Origin: Eggerthellaceae bacterium
Lineage (GTDB): Bacteria; Actinomycetota; Coriobacteriia; Coriobacteriales; Eggerthellaceae
Reading direction: 5' to 3'
NCBI GenBank assembly: GCA_017440565.1
Contig: JAFSHA010000167.1
Location: forward strand, 1-40,294
Length of the DNA stretch: 40,294 nt
Below, piece by piece: positions 7,642-16,049 of this stretch. A program made the translations under genes and the position numbers. The notes under the pieces are model-generated. The model was not told the DNA's origin. It saw only the letters and a program-made list of their open reading frames with translations, and ran no database searches. How positions within the stretch are numbered: position 1 is the first letter of the stretch; every line of letters begins with the position of its first letter.

Positions 7642-7844
7642 ATGTGCCGTGTTCCGATGGTCGGACATACGACATTTTCCTTTGGGATGCCAAACGCAAG
7701 GATGCAGATCAAGAGTAGAAGTACATCATTCAGGAACCCTCAATAACGTAACAATGGCACGCTTGTAGCTGGTCCAGAAGCCGCAATGGCCGCCACGGGC
7801 GTCTATCCAGCGGCTCTCTGCACCTATTCCCAAACTCAGCCTTC

Positions 7845-8570
7845 TTATTCGACTGCATAGACGATGGTGCGCTCATGGCCGTTCCAGGGGCCGTAGCTGC
7901 ACGTGACGAATGCCTTGATACTCTCAAGATCGGTTAGCTCGCATGGCCTCGCGACGTCGGATTTCTCCCATGTTGCAGCCCACCAGCCATCCAGCTCTTC
8001 TTGGGTTTCGAATCCGAGTACCTTGTACTCGCGGTAAGAGTCGATGACGTCTGCGGCGACGACGGTCAGCACGTATTTCCTCTCAGGTGTCTGGATGAGG
8101 ATTTGTCGGTGTCCGTCGAAGAACCCTTCGTTCGAGTATTTGGCCATCTCCGCGAACATGCTGCCGTCGCTCATGTGGTGGCCGAACACCATGGCAAGGG
8201 GGCTGTCGAACCCCTTCTCGGCACAATCCGCATCTAGGTAGGGGCAGCCGTAGAAGTTCCATTTTCGGTAAACATCATGGCTCAGGTAGTAGGTCGGGTC
8301 AGACGCAGGCGCCTGGCAGATTGGCAGGTCTATGCCGGTTCCGGGGACGGTAATCCAGCCGATGACGTCGGGATTCTGGCTCTTCCAGTAGTCCCAGTCC
8401 ACGGCAGGGAAAGGATCGTCCTCCTCTTGCTCGATGCTGGCCACGGGCGAAGGGTCGACGCGGCCCGCGGTTTCAGAGAACTCCAGGAGCGAGAGCGCTA
8501 GCGCCAGGCCGGAGAGGGTCAAGACGAGACACGCCGTGAAGGCGGCTCTTGCTTTCGTCGCAGCTTTCAT
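7845..8570 (-). CDS. srtB: Class B sortase
   Basis: The product is 241 residues; ATG at 8570 follows AGGAG. One N-terminal membrane segment (about 10-30) anchors it outside-facing. The sortase core starts near residue 55 (DWDYWKSQNPDVIGWITVPGTGIDLPI, typical of class B). The catalytic triad is visible: His in VFGHHM (about 131), Cys in AFVTCSY (about 224) and Arg in GHERTIV (about 234). Sortases cut a sorting signal and join the protein to the cell wall. This is the last gene of the secretion operon and directly follows the VaFE adhesin, its obvious substrate. The adhesin signal is not LPXTG, so a dedicated specificity is likely. Confidence 0.92.
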   Translation of the reverse strand: MKAATKARAAFTACLVLTLSGLALALSLLEFSETAGRVDPSPVASIEQEEDDPFPAVDWDYWKSQNPDVIGWITVPGTGIDLPICQAPASDPTYYLSHDVYRKWNFYGCPYLDADCAEKGFDSPLAMVFGHHMSDGSMFAEMAKYSNEGFFDGHRQILIQTPERKYVLTVVAADVIDSYREYKVLGFETQEELDGWWAATWEKSDVARPCELTDLESIKAFVTCSYGPWNGHERTIVYAVE

Positions 8571-8635
8571 ATTTCTCCTATCAGATGAAAGGAGGCGACC
8601 AAAAGGCCGCCTCCAATTGGCTTCAGGACGAGCGA

Positions 8636-11600
8636 TTAGGACTCGTCGGTTTCGCTGTCAGCGTCCTCGTCCGATTCGATGGAGGGCTGCTTGCGTTTGC
8701 GAATCGCGTAGATGCCGCAGGCGGCGCCCGCTGCGATCAGGATGACCACGGCCGCGAAGAGCATGGTGGTGTCGAAGCCGGTCTTGTCGTAGCCCTTGCC
8801 GGGCTCGTCAGGGACCTTCGGGGTGTCAGGGTTGTCCACCACGACGGTCTGGCCGTCGTCCTCGATGTCCTGATGGACCGCGATCACGTTGCCGCTGACA
8901 TCGAGGCACTCCTCGAATGCCACCAGCTCAACGCCTTCCTCGATCTTGGAGGCATCGAACTCGAAGGTGACGTCGACGGTTCCGCTTGGCTTATCCGGGG
9001 TGAACTCGGCCGTTGCGGTCACCGGTTTGCCGTCGGCGTCCTCCAGCGCCAAGCTGGTGGACTTGACCATCAGCGTGCCGTGGGCGGTGTAGGTCTCACC
9101 AGGGACAAGGCCCTTGTACTCGATGGTGTCGGTCAGCTTCGCCTTGCCGGAGACGATGACGTGGTCGCCGTCACTGGCATCGACGAGGGTGGTGCCGATC
9201 TCGACGACGGTCACGGTCTGGCCCTCGTCGGAGGGATCCTCGTGGGAGGCGAGCTGGACATCCGCGGAGAAGAGCTTCTCGTAGACCACGAGGCTCTTGC
9301 CGCCAAGGCCGGTGCCGTCGAAGGCGATCTCCACGACATGGGTTCCGTCGGCTTCCTCGGGAACAAAGGTCGCCGTGCTGGTCACCTGCTTCTCGGCGAG
9401 GCCTTCGCCCATGGTCACGGGCTCGCCGGTCTCAGAATCGACCAAGGTTGCCTCAAGCGTGTACTCGCTACCAGGGGTAAGGCCCTCGTAGGAAACCTCG
9501 TCGGAGATGACGATCTCCGTGCCGGTGACGAGCTTGTCGCCGTCGGCCTGATCGGTGGCGGTGGTGTGGATGTCGACGAAGTGAACGGTCTGGTCCTCGT
9601 CGCTGATGTCGGCGTGCACTGCGACCTCGATGTCGTCGGAGACCATGGATTCGAAGGCGACGATGTCCTCGCCCGCGAGCAGGCTGCCGTCGAAGGTGAA
9701 CTCGAGCTCGACCTCGCCGGAAGCGGTCCTTGCCTTGAAGGTGGTTGTCGCGGTGACGGGGTTGCCGTCAGCGTCGAGCAGCGGCTCGCCGGTGGACTTG
9801 ACCATCAAGGTGCCGGTCAGGGTGTACTGGGTGCCGTCGGTCTTGAGGTTCTCGTACCAGACGGTGTCTACCAGGGTGACCTGCTCTGCCGCCTGAGCGA
9901 CGTGGTCGCCGTCCGCCTTGTCGGTCTCCTCGGTCTGGATCTTCGGACCCTCCTTGTCGTCGAGGCTCATCCACACGGGCTTGGCCGCGGTGGAGTCGCG
10001 CTCGATCACGAAGGTCTTGGTCACCAGGTCATAGCCCTCGTTGGTGTCGCTGCGGAGCTCCTCGAGGACGTACTTGCCGTAAGGGAGTGCGGAGAGGCCG
10101 TCATCGACTGCGGCGCTGGAGCCGTCCTCGCCAAGGGAGAACCAGATGCCCGCCTTAGGATCCATGTCAGACGCCTTGATGCTCTCCGAGGAGAGCAGGC
10201 CGTCGTCGCCGTTGGTGTTGCTGCTGTGCTTGTTCCAGGATGAGGCTGTGGAGACGTTGCCGTTCTTGTCGGTCACGAGGACGTGGGACTCGCCGGTGGA
10301 GACGTTGGTCACCTTGAAGGCCACCTGCAGGGACGCGTTGGTGTCCTCGGCCATCTTCACGATCTCCAGGTCGTTGCGGACCACCTGGTCGGAGAACTCC
10401 AGGGGCCTCTCGTACCTGTCGCCTGCGACCAGCACGCCCTCTGCCCTCACCTGGAAGGTGCGGGGCGTGCCGTCGGTGAGCAGGTAGGAGTCGTTGGTCT
10501 TGGTCTCCTGGATGGTGTAGGTGCCGTAGGGAAGCTCGTCGGCAGCGGTCTGGGCGGTGTATGCCCCCACCTCGTCGTTCCATGCGGTCGCGATGGTCTC
10601 GATGACGTCGCCGGGCTCGAACCACTTGTCGCCAACGAGGACCTTGTGCTCGGATGCGTTGGCGATGGTGAACTCGATGCCGGAGAGGGTGGAGCCGGTG
10701 GCGAGGGCGTCATGGGAGTTGCCGCCCAGGGCCTCGGAGGCTCCCAGCTCGACGTCGGACTTGGTCACCTGCACGCCGCCGCGGATCACGTCGTCGTCGC
10801 AGGGGCTGGATGTGAGGTCGACGACCTGTCCGTCAGAATTGATTTCGGCTTTAACGGACCAGTCGGACACGAGGTAGCCCTCGGGTGCCTCGGACTCGAC
10901 CACGGTGTACGTGCCGCAAGGCAGCGCGTTGGAGGCAGTCTTGGCGATATATGCGCCGGCGCCGCCGTCCCAATGCCCGGTGATGGTCTTCACCACCTCG
11001 CCGCTTGCGTAGTAACGGCCGTCGACGAGGGCGTACTTGCCGGAGGAGTTGACGATGTCGTACTTGGCGCCGCTAAGCGTGGCATCGCCCTGGGGCTCGG
11101 CCCCTGCCTGAGAGTCAACCTTGGCGACCTTCAGGCCTCCCTTGTCCCAGGTGAAGCTCATGAGCACCTGGGTGCCAGGGCCGGTGTGGATGCAGAACGC
11201 CTCGAAGCCGGTCGAAACCTTTCCCTTGCTTGCCTTTATGGACTTCCAGGTGGTGCCCAGAAGCTCGCCGCGGGCCCAGTCTTCGAAGTCGCCGCTGGTA
11301 CCGAACACGGCATCGGCCTTGGAGTCCTGGTAGGCATAGGACAGGAGCACGTGGCTTGCGACGATGTACTTCTCCGCGCTCCAGCCGCTGCCGTCGTACC
11401 AGGAGTCGGGGAACATGGATGCGTCGAATCCCGGGGCACCGTAGCTGAACCACATGGTGGCGATGAGGTCGGGGTCGCTCACGCTGCTTTTGCTGTACGT
11501 GCCCGGGGACGGAGTGGCGGCAGACGGGTCGGCGCAGTACGCGACCTCGCCGTCGGCATACATGTGCGTTGTGGAGTATCCCGCGTAAGGGATGTCGTCG

Positions 11601-11737
11601 CCGATTGTGACGTTGACGCTGCCCGCCGCGAATGCGTTGACGGGCGTCACCACGCAAACGCTCAACGCCAAAGCGAGGCTTATGGCCACGCGAATGATCT
11701 TGGAGGAGACGATCCTCTCCGCTGTCTTTGCTTTCAC
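8636..11737 (-). CDS. VaFE-repeat cell-wall-anchored surface adhesin
   Basis: The product is 1033 residues; GTG at 11737 follows AAGGAGGGG. The order is: signal peptide (cleavage near AFA-AG, residue 38); an N-terminal thioester-type domain with YCADPSAATPSPG (Cys about 68), though the TQXA glutamine motif is not evident; three SpaA/CnaB-like domains (about 190-290, 300-430, 440-570); and three VaFE repeats (about 590-960) marked by LVDTVWYENL, ISDEVSYEGL, LTDTIEYKGL and ending VAFES, VVYEK, VAFEE. Then comes the anchor: a YDKTG-type motif in place of LPXTG, a membrane helix and KRKQ, but with an acidic tail of about 17 residues after it. Such proteins are held rigid by isopeptide bonds. It probably mediates donor-recipient contact in conjugation. 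Confidence 0.9.
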   Translation of the reverse strand: MKAKTAERIVSSKIIRVAISLALALSVCVVTPVNAFAAGSVNVTIGDDIPYAGYSTTHMYADGEVAYCADPSAATPSPGTYSKSSVSDPDLIATMWFSYGAPGFDASMFPDSWYDGSGWSAEKYIVASHVLLSYAYQDSKADAVFGTSGDFEDWARGELLGTTWKSIKASKGKVSTGFEAFCIHTGPGTQVLMSFTWDKGGLKVAKVDSQAGAEPQGDATLSGAKYDIVNSSGKYALVDGRYYASGEVVKTITGHWDGGAGAYIAKTASNALPCGTYTVVESEAPEGYLVSDWSVKAEINSDGQVVDLTSSPCDDDVIRGGVQVTKSDVELGASEALGGNSHDALATGSTLSGIEFTIANASEHKVLVGDKWFEPGDVIETIATAWNDEVGAYTAQTAADELPYGTYTIQETKTNDSYLLTDGTPRTFQVRAEGVLVAGDRYERPLEFSDQVVRNDLEIVKMAEDTNASLQVAFKVTNVSTGESHVLVTDKNGNVSTASSWNKHSSNTNGDDGLLSSESIKASDMDPKAGIWFSLGEDGSSAAVDDGLSALPYGKYVLEELRSDTNEGYDLVTKTFVIERDSTAAKPVWMSLDDKEGPKIQTEETDKADGDHVAQAAEQVTLVDTVWYENLKTDGTQYTLTGTLMVKSTGEPLLDADGNPVTATTTFKARTASGEVELEFTFDGSLLAGEDIVAFESMVSDDIEVAVHADISDEDQTVHFVDIHTTATDQADGDKLVTGTEIVISDEVSYEGLTPGSEYTLEATLVDSETGEPVTMGEGLAEKQVTSTATFVPEEADGTHVVEIAFDGTGLGGKSLVVYEKLFSADVQLASHEDPSDEGQTVTVVEIGTTLVDASDGDHVIVSGKAKLTDTIEYKGLVPGETYTAHGTLMVKSTSLALEDADGKPVTATAEFTPDKPSGTVDVTFEFDASKIEEGVELVAFEECLDVSGNVIAVHQDIEDDGQTVVVDNPDTPKVPDEPGKGYDKTGFDTTMLFAAVVILIAAGAACGIYAIRKRKQPSIESDEDADSETDES

Positions 11738-11746
11738 GGCCCCTCC

Positions 11747-12238
11747 TTAGAACGGGATGTCTTCGCGGGCCATGCGGGTGTTGGCGCGGGCTGCGGCGTT
11801 GCGGCCGAGCCTCTCGCTGCCGTCGCGTGCCGAGCGTGCGCGGTCGGCGAGGCTCTCGAGGTACTCGGTCCGGTTCTGCTCGATCGCATCCCTGATCTGG
11901 GCGGGCATCACCTTGACCACGTCCTTGACCTCTACGCCCTCGTCGTTGACGACGGGCTTGCCGTCCTCGTCGAGGATGCTCCTGCGGAGCCAGACCTCGC
12001 GCTCGGTGAGGAGCGGGATGTCCCGGTAGTCCTCGCCGCGGTATCGCGACTCGTTGACGAACAGCGGGCTGAACTGGTAGTAGCTGACGTCGCGCCCGTC
12101 GATGACCGTGCCCTTGGGCAGGGTCACGGAGTTGAAGGTCCTTGTCTCACCGGTCCTTCGGTCGGTGTACTCGATGTCCGTGCGAACGAAGTTCTTGTGC
12201 AGCGTGACATAGGTGTTCTTTGGTGTTTCCTGGCTCAT
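11747..12238 (-). CDS. Single-stranded-DNA-binding-like protein with DIPF tail
   Basis: The product is 163 residues. ATG at 12238 follows AGACGTAAAGGAGG. The N-terminal half is beta-rich (NTYVTLHKNFVRTDIEY, then TFNSVTLPKGTVIDGRDVSYYQFSPLF). A helical segment with many Arg follows, and the protein ends REDIPF, close to the DDDIPF tip that bacterial SSB proteins use to recruit partners. An SSB role fits conjugation, where transferred strands need coating. I see no clear OB-fold signature, so the call rests on length, the tail and context. It is preceded by the CTTCCAC leader hairpin and followed after 9 bases by the adhesin gene. Confidence 0.55.
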   Translation of the reverse strand: MSQETPKNTYVTLHKNFVRTDIEYTDRRTGETRTFNSVTLPKGTVIDGRDVSYYQFSPLFVNESRYRGEDYRDIPLLTEREVWLRRSILDEDGKPVVNDEGVEVKDVVKVMPAQIRDAIEQNRTEYLESLADRARSARDGSERLGRNAAARANTRMAREDIPF

Positions 12239-12244
12239 GCGAGC

Positions 12245-12285
12245 CCTCCTTTACGTCTAGTGCCGGCATGTTGTGGAAGTGCCGG
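12245..12285 (-). promoter_or_regulatory. Leader hairpin (CTTCCAC loop) plus AGACGTAAAGGAGG before the SSB-like gene
   Basis: On the minus strand the stem CCGGCA / TGCCGG (12263-12285) closes on an 11-base loop CTTCCACAACA. AGACGTAAAGGAGG at 12258-12245 follows and leads into the ATG at 12238. It is the same layout as at parA, mobC and the pilin gene. Confidence 0.6.
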
Positions 12286-12303
12286 GTTCTTGGGTGCCAA
12301 GGG

Positions 12304-12699
12304 CTACCTGCCCATCCGATGCCCCTCCCTTCTCCTGATCTGCTCGACCGCGGGGACGTTCTTGGCGCGCTGCGCCCTGGACGAGAGGCCCTCGTCAAGG
12401 AGCAGCGCCCTCTCGAACTCTCCGTAGCCGATGCGCTCGATGTCGTCTGGTTCGTACCCGAGGTAGGCCTCGGCGGCGTCGACGAGCTCCTCGGCGTCGG
12501 AATAGCCCCAGTTGAAGCCGTTCATCACCTCGGTCCACCCGCCTTGTCGCCTGGCCCACAGGGAGAACGAGAAGCCCAGGGTGTCCGCTCCCGTCGGGTC
12601 TGGTGCCGCATGGGCCTCCAGGAGCAGGCGCGATCCGTCCTCTGGGTCGTTCATCATCCATGCCGCTTCCGGCGTGGCCCCGCTGTTCGGTTCGTACAA
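12304..12699 (-). CDS. Hypothetical protein in the conjugation operon
   Basis: The product is 131 residues and I do not recognise it. The start is TTG at 12699 (MYEPNSG), with AAAGGA 8 bases upstream. It is soluble, with aromatic-rich FSFSLWARRQGGWTEVMNGFNWGYSDAEELVDAAEAYLGY in the middle and a basic C-terminus (RRREGHRMGR). It may be a small cytoplasmic accessory protein. It sits between the VirB6-like channel and the SSB-like gene, in the same direction and with short gaps, so it is probably co-transcribed. Confidence 0.65.
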   Translation of the reverse strand: MYEPNSGATPEAAWMMNDPEDGSRLLLEAHAAPDPTGADTLGFSFSLWARRQGGWTEVMNGFNWGYSDAEELVDAAEAYLGYEPDDIERIGYGEFERALLLDEGLSSRAQRAKNVPAVEQIRRREGHRMGR

Positions 12700-12716
12700 G
12701 TCCTCTTTCCTTTCTC

Positions 12717-13727
12717 TTAGAATCCGCTAACTATGTCTCGAGCCCACGCTCCGCTCTTCACGAGCGAGAGGATGAGCAGGATGCACATCGCCAGGTACTG
12801 CAGCGCGTACGTGAGGCCGTTCGCGACGGTGTCCACGGGGGTGCCCGTGCCGGGGTTCGCGCCGGTTATCCCTCCGAGGATCACGGGGAAGGCGATCAGG
12901 AGGATGACGATGATCAGTCCCGCGATGCAGACGGCGGTGAAGTTCTTCAGATACCCGACTCCGATCTGCCTGGTGTCGTCCAGAGCCATGAAGGCAAGCG
13001 GGATGGGGCTGAACGCCGCCATGATGTAGAGCTGCAGCGCTCGAGCCCAGCACACGACCAGGGCGACGATGTAGGCGGCCAGCACGACGACCCAGCTGAT
13101 GAGCGAGACGATGAGCATGGCCAGCAGCGCCGGGATGTCGTCGTCGGTGGTGACGATGGACACCGCCGCAAGGTCCAATGCACCGCCGGTCCCGAACAGG
13201 GCCATGACCCTGTCGATGGCGATGCCCACCACCTCGTAGATCGACTGCATCAGCTCGAAGCTGTGCTGAATCAGGAACAGGAACACGGCGAAGAAGACGA
13301 GCAGGAACACGACCTCCTTGACCCCGGGCATCGACGCGTTGCCGTCGACCCTCTGCGAGATCTGGATGAGCTTCACGGTGAACACGAGGGAGAGCACGCC
13401 GCAGCCGATGGGAAGGATGGCGACCCTCCACACGCCGTGCGCGATGTCGTACATCGACACGCTTCCGGAGGTGGTCAGCATCGAGCTGAAGTCGGCGCCG
13501 AGGATGCCGTCGTATCCGATTCCCTTGAGGACGTCGACCTGCTTGGAGAACATCCAGTTGGCTGCATCCCTCAGGAGCTCCGCCAGCCAGTTGTTGATGT
13601 CCCCGGCGATGTCGGCGTAGGCGCTGTGCGCAGGAACCAGCAGCACCGTGAGGAGGGCGAGCGTCATCGCGAAGGCTATCCTGAAGCGGCGGTCGCCGAT
13701 GGTTCTGGTGATAGCGTCCATCTGCAT
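12717..13727 (-). CDS. VirB6/TrbL-like polytopic membrane protein of the conjugation channel
   Basis: The product is 336 residues from ATG 13727, which shares one base with the stop of the lipoprotein gene (TGATG). An N-terminal signal-like segment (about 15-38, ending AHSAYAD) is followed by an extracellular domain and at least six membrane segments. Clear hydrophobic stretches are near VAILPIGCGVLSLVFTV, VVFLLVFFAVFLFLI, LLAMLIVSLISWVVVLAAYIVAL, YIMAAFSPIPLAFMAL, AVCIAGLIIVILLIAFPVIL and LQYLAMCILLILSLV. The conserved FSPIPLAFMAL patch is typical of TrbL/VirB6-type proteins of Gram-positive ICEs. It should form the inner-membrane channel with VirB4, PrgI and the lipoprotein. Confidence 0.8.
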   Translation of the reverse strand: MQMDAITRTIGDRRFRIAFAMTLALLTVLLVPAHSAYADIAGDINNWLAELLRDAANWMFSKQVDVLKGIGYDGILGADFSSMLTTSGSVSMYDIAHGVWRVAILPIGCGVLSLVFTVKLIQISQRVDGNASMPGVKEVVFLLVFFAVFLFLIQHSFELMQSIYEVVGIAIDRVMALFGTGGALDLAAVSIVTTDDDIPALLAMLIVSLISWVVVLAAYIVALVVCWARALQLYIMAAFSPIPLAFMALDDTRQIGVGYLKNFTAVCIAGLIIVILLIAFPVILGGITGANPGTGTPVDTVANGLTYALQYLAMCILLILSLVKSGAWARDIVSGF

Positions 13728-14446
13728 CACATCGCGGAAATCTTGCCCGTCTTGCCGTCGATCGTGACGGTCACGATGGTCGCGTTCGGGTCATCGAGGG
13801 TGAAGGTCGAGCTGGTCCTGTCGTTGTTGGCGTCGATGTAGATCTCGCCGTCCCAGCTCGCGGTCTTAGCGTACGGGCACTTCGCTGTCACGTACCCCTG
13901 CAGGCACTCGGAGATCTTCGCCTGGTCCACGTTGGCCAGGCTGGCCAATCGCCCGACGCTCCCCGTGATGCCAAGCTCGACGCTCTCGGGCGCGTCGATG
14001 GTGTAGGACGCCGCAAGCTTGAAGGAGTCGCAGGCGATCACGAGGCTGCCGTCGCCTGCGATGTCGACCCTTATGGTTGACGGGGACTGCGTTGACGTGA
14101 GGCTGTCGCTGACCCAGATGGACTCGGAGAAGCCGCTCTCGTCGGAGGTTGACTTCTCCGGCGTCCAGTAGGTGATCTTCTCCTCGTCGCCGGACCTCTC
14201 GACGAAGGCGCCGTTCACTATGGCCATGGCCGACTTGCCGTCCTGGGAGGTCCACTTGGTCCCGAGCAGCTTCTCCAAGCTGTCCTTTGCCTCCTCGGCA
14301 TCGACGCTGGCGGTCTCTCCCTGCTCCTGGCCGGGTTGGTCTTGCTGGCCGCTATGGACCATGGTGCAGCGTGCGCATCCCGCCCCGATGAGCACGAGAA
14401 GGGCCACGCATGCGAGCGCGGCCATGGCCTTGCTCTTCCTTTCCAT
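13727..14446 (-). CDS. Putative lipoprotein of the conjugation system
   Basis: The product is 239 residues; ATG at 14446 follows AAAGGAG. The N-terminus has basic residues, a hydrophobic stretch and a lipobox-like LIGAGC with Cys24, although the usual Leu at -3 is replaced. The mature part is acidic and beta-rich, including EKLLGTKWTSQDGKSAMAIVNGAFVER and SIWVSDSLTSTQSP. No enzymatic motif is visible. Surface lipoproteins of this kind sit between the cell-wall hydrolase and the channel gene in Gram-positive ICEs. The family name is not known to me. Confidence 0.7.
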   Translation of the reverse strand: MERKSKAMAALACVALLVLIGAGCARCTMVHSGQQDQPGQEQGETASVDAEEAKDSLEKLLGTKWTSQDGKSAMAIVNGAFVERSGDEEKITYWTPEKSTSDESGFSESIWVSDSLTSTQSPSTIRVDIAGDGSLVIACDSFKLAASYTIDAPESVELGITGSVGRLASLANVDQAKISECLQGYVTAKCPYAKTASWDGEIYIDANNDRTSSTFTLDDPNATIVTVTIDGKTGKISAM

Positions 14447-14459
14447 TCCTTGCTCCTTT

Positions 14460-16049
14460 CTAGTGACGCGCCGTCAGGGCGCATGTGAAGTAGTTGACTC
14501 CCGTCGCGATCCTGCACACGTCGCCCGTGTGCGGCTCGTGTATGTACTTGTCGCCGCCGATGTAGATGGCGACGTGGCCGTACCTGTAGAGGATGTCGCC
14601 GGGTTTCGCCTGGGATATGGGTATCTGCCTGAGCTCCTCCTTCTGGTCCTCCGTGTAGTGGCTGATGCGAATGCCCGCCTGCCTGTAGCAGTACTGCGTG
14701 AGCCCGCTGCAGTCCAATCCCTTTCCCGGGGTTGATCCGCCCCAGACGTACGGCACGCCGAGCTGGCTGTATGCGGCGGCGACGATGGTGTTGCCCGCCT
14801 CCTCGCCGGCTTTGAAGTCCTCCAGGCTCAGCCCGTCGAAGCGCCTGAGGCCGTAGGTGTCCATGATCGACTTCAGCGTCTCCACGTAGCTCGAGTCCGT
14901 GGCCCAGCCCGCGTCCTTGAGGCCCTCGGCCATCTTGTCGGAGTCGTGGTTTGCCATGGCCTCCCTGATGAGCGGGTTGTTCGCGTACCTGCCTGCCTGG
15001 AGGAACACGCGGCTCCTGAAGCGGATGCATTCCGCATCCCCCTTGAAGACGATGAACTGGGCGGTGATCGTGTAGTGGCTGCCGTCTGCCGCCTCCTCGC
15101 CGGTCGCCCAGGACGACTTTCCCGCGACCTCGGGAGCGGATGCGTACGATGAGGCCCATTTCATGCCGAAGAGGTTGTGGTCCCTTGTGGCCAGCTGGCT
15201 CATATGGTCGCCTTGGCCGCTCTCGCAGATGATCTGGGCGATCGTGCAGCCTGCGGGGTGCCCGTACTTCTCCTGGGCGTCCAGGGCCGCCTCGACCATT
15301 TCGTAGGTGATGTACGGGGGGAGCCCCTCCATCGCCTGCTTGTTGGCCTCGTTCTCCCAGAAGCCGAAGAGCGCTGAGACAATTTGTCCCACTAGCAGGG
15401 CGCCCAGCACGAAGGCGACGATTCCGGCCACCACTCCTGCGACGGGTATTCCGGCGCTGGCGATGGCCCCTGCGACGCCCGCGGTTCCCTCGGCCGTTGC
15501 CGCCGCCGCGGCAGCCGACGCGTTCGCGCTGGCGACCTGGGTCCCGACGGCCTGGGCGGACATCTCCGCGGAGGCGCCGGCGGCTGCGTCTGCCGAAGCC
15601 TTCGTCGCGCCTGCGGCTCCGTTCGACTTGGCGCGCATCTCCGCGGCCTGCCTGTATGGGTCGGCTGCGGCCTCGGCTTTCCCCGTTGACTTGGGGACCG
15701 TTCCCTGCGAGCCGGCATTCTCCGCCGACTTTGCAGCCTTGCCCGCCTTGCGCGATGCTAACCTCCTCCTGATTGTCCTGCCGCCCTCTGCCGCATCGTA
15801 GACGTCGCGTGAGCCCTCCAGCTCGTCCGAGTCGTCCAGCTCGTCAATGAGCGAAGCGGCGGCCATGCGCCTGAGGCCGAGGCCCGCTGTCGTCTGCTCC
15901 GTGGCGTCCTTGGCCGGCACGCCAACGCCGCTTCCGACGACGCCCTCGCGGAACGCATCCCCGCCGGAGACGACACCGGAGTTGAGGAGGTTCTCCCGTT
16001 CTCCGGCTACCACGTTGTGCATGGGGTCCCTGTCGGGCGATCGCGTCAT
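14460..16049 (-). CDS. Bifunctional peptidoglycan hydrolase (GH73-like plus NlpC/P60), VirB1/CwlT-type
   Basis: The product is 529 residues. ATG at 16049 overlaps the VirB4 stop (ATGA), and GGAGGAAGG lies upstream. Domains are: a charged cytoplasmic N-terminus (1-100); an Ala-rich coiled region (about 110-200); a membrane helix (about 203-230); a glucosaminidase/lysozyme-like domain (about 250-400, with IAQIICESGQGDHMSQLATRDHNLFGMKW); and a C-terminal NlpC/P60 domain (about 420-529) with Cys447 in LDCSGL and His in GHVAIYIG and YIHEP. Proteins like CwlT of ICEBs1 and Tn916 Orf14 cut glycan strands and stem peptides so the secretion channel can cross the wall. Confidence 0.9.
   Translation of the reverse strand: MTRSPDRDPMHNVVAGERENLLNSGVVSGGDAFREGVVGSGVGVPAKDATEQTTAGLGLRRMAAASLIDELDDSDELEGSRDVYDAAEGGRTIRRRLASRKAGKAAKSAENAGSQGTVPKSTGKAEAAADPYRQAAEMRAKSNGAAGATKASADAAAGASAEMSAQAVGTQVASANASAAAAAATAEGTAGVAGAIASAGIPVAGVVAGIVAFVLGALLVGQIVSALFGFWENEANKQAMEGLPPYITYEMVEAALDAQEKYGHPAGCTIAQIICESGQGDHMSQLATRDHNLFGMKWASSYASAPEVAGKSSWATGEEAADGSHYTITAQFIVFKGDAECIRFRSRVFLQAGRYANNPLIREAMANHDSDKMAEGLKDAGWATDSSYVETLKSIMDTYGLRRFDGLSLEDFKAGEEAGNTIVAAAYSQLGVPYVWGGSTPGKGLDCSGLTQYCYRQAGIRISHYTEDQKEELRQIPISQAKPGDILYRYGHVAIYIGGDKYIHEPHTGDVCRIATGVNYFTCALTARH
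15375..15391. repeat. Palindrome of the GGGACAA-TTGTCCC family (site 1)
   Basis: TGAGACAA and TTGTCCCA arms surround a central T, with one mismatch. It lies within the hydrolase coding sequence. It is related to the sites at 17815, 21712 and 22328. Confidence 0.45.

Noticed and set aside
8549-12427. Long plus-strand open frames opposite the adhesin and SSB-like genes
   Set aside because: They mirror GC-rich repeat-coding genes on the minus strand, show low-complexity Gly/Val/Ala protein and have no ribosome binding sites.
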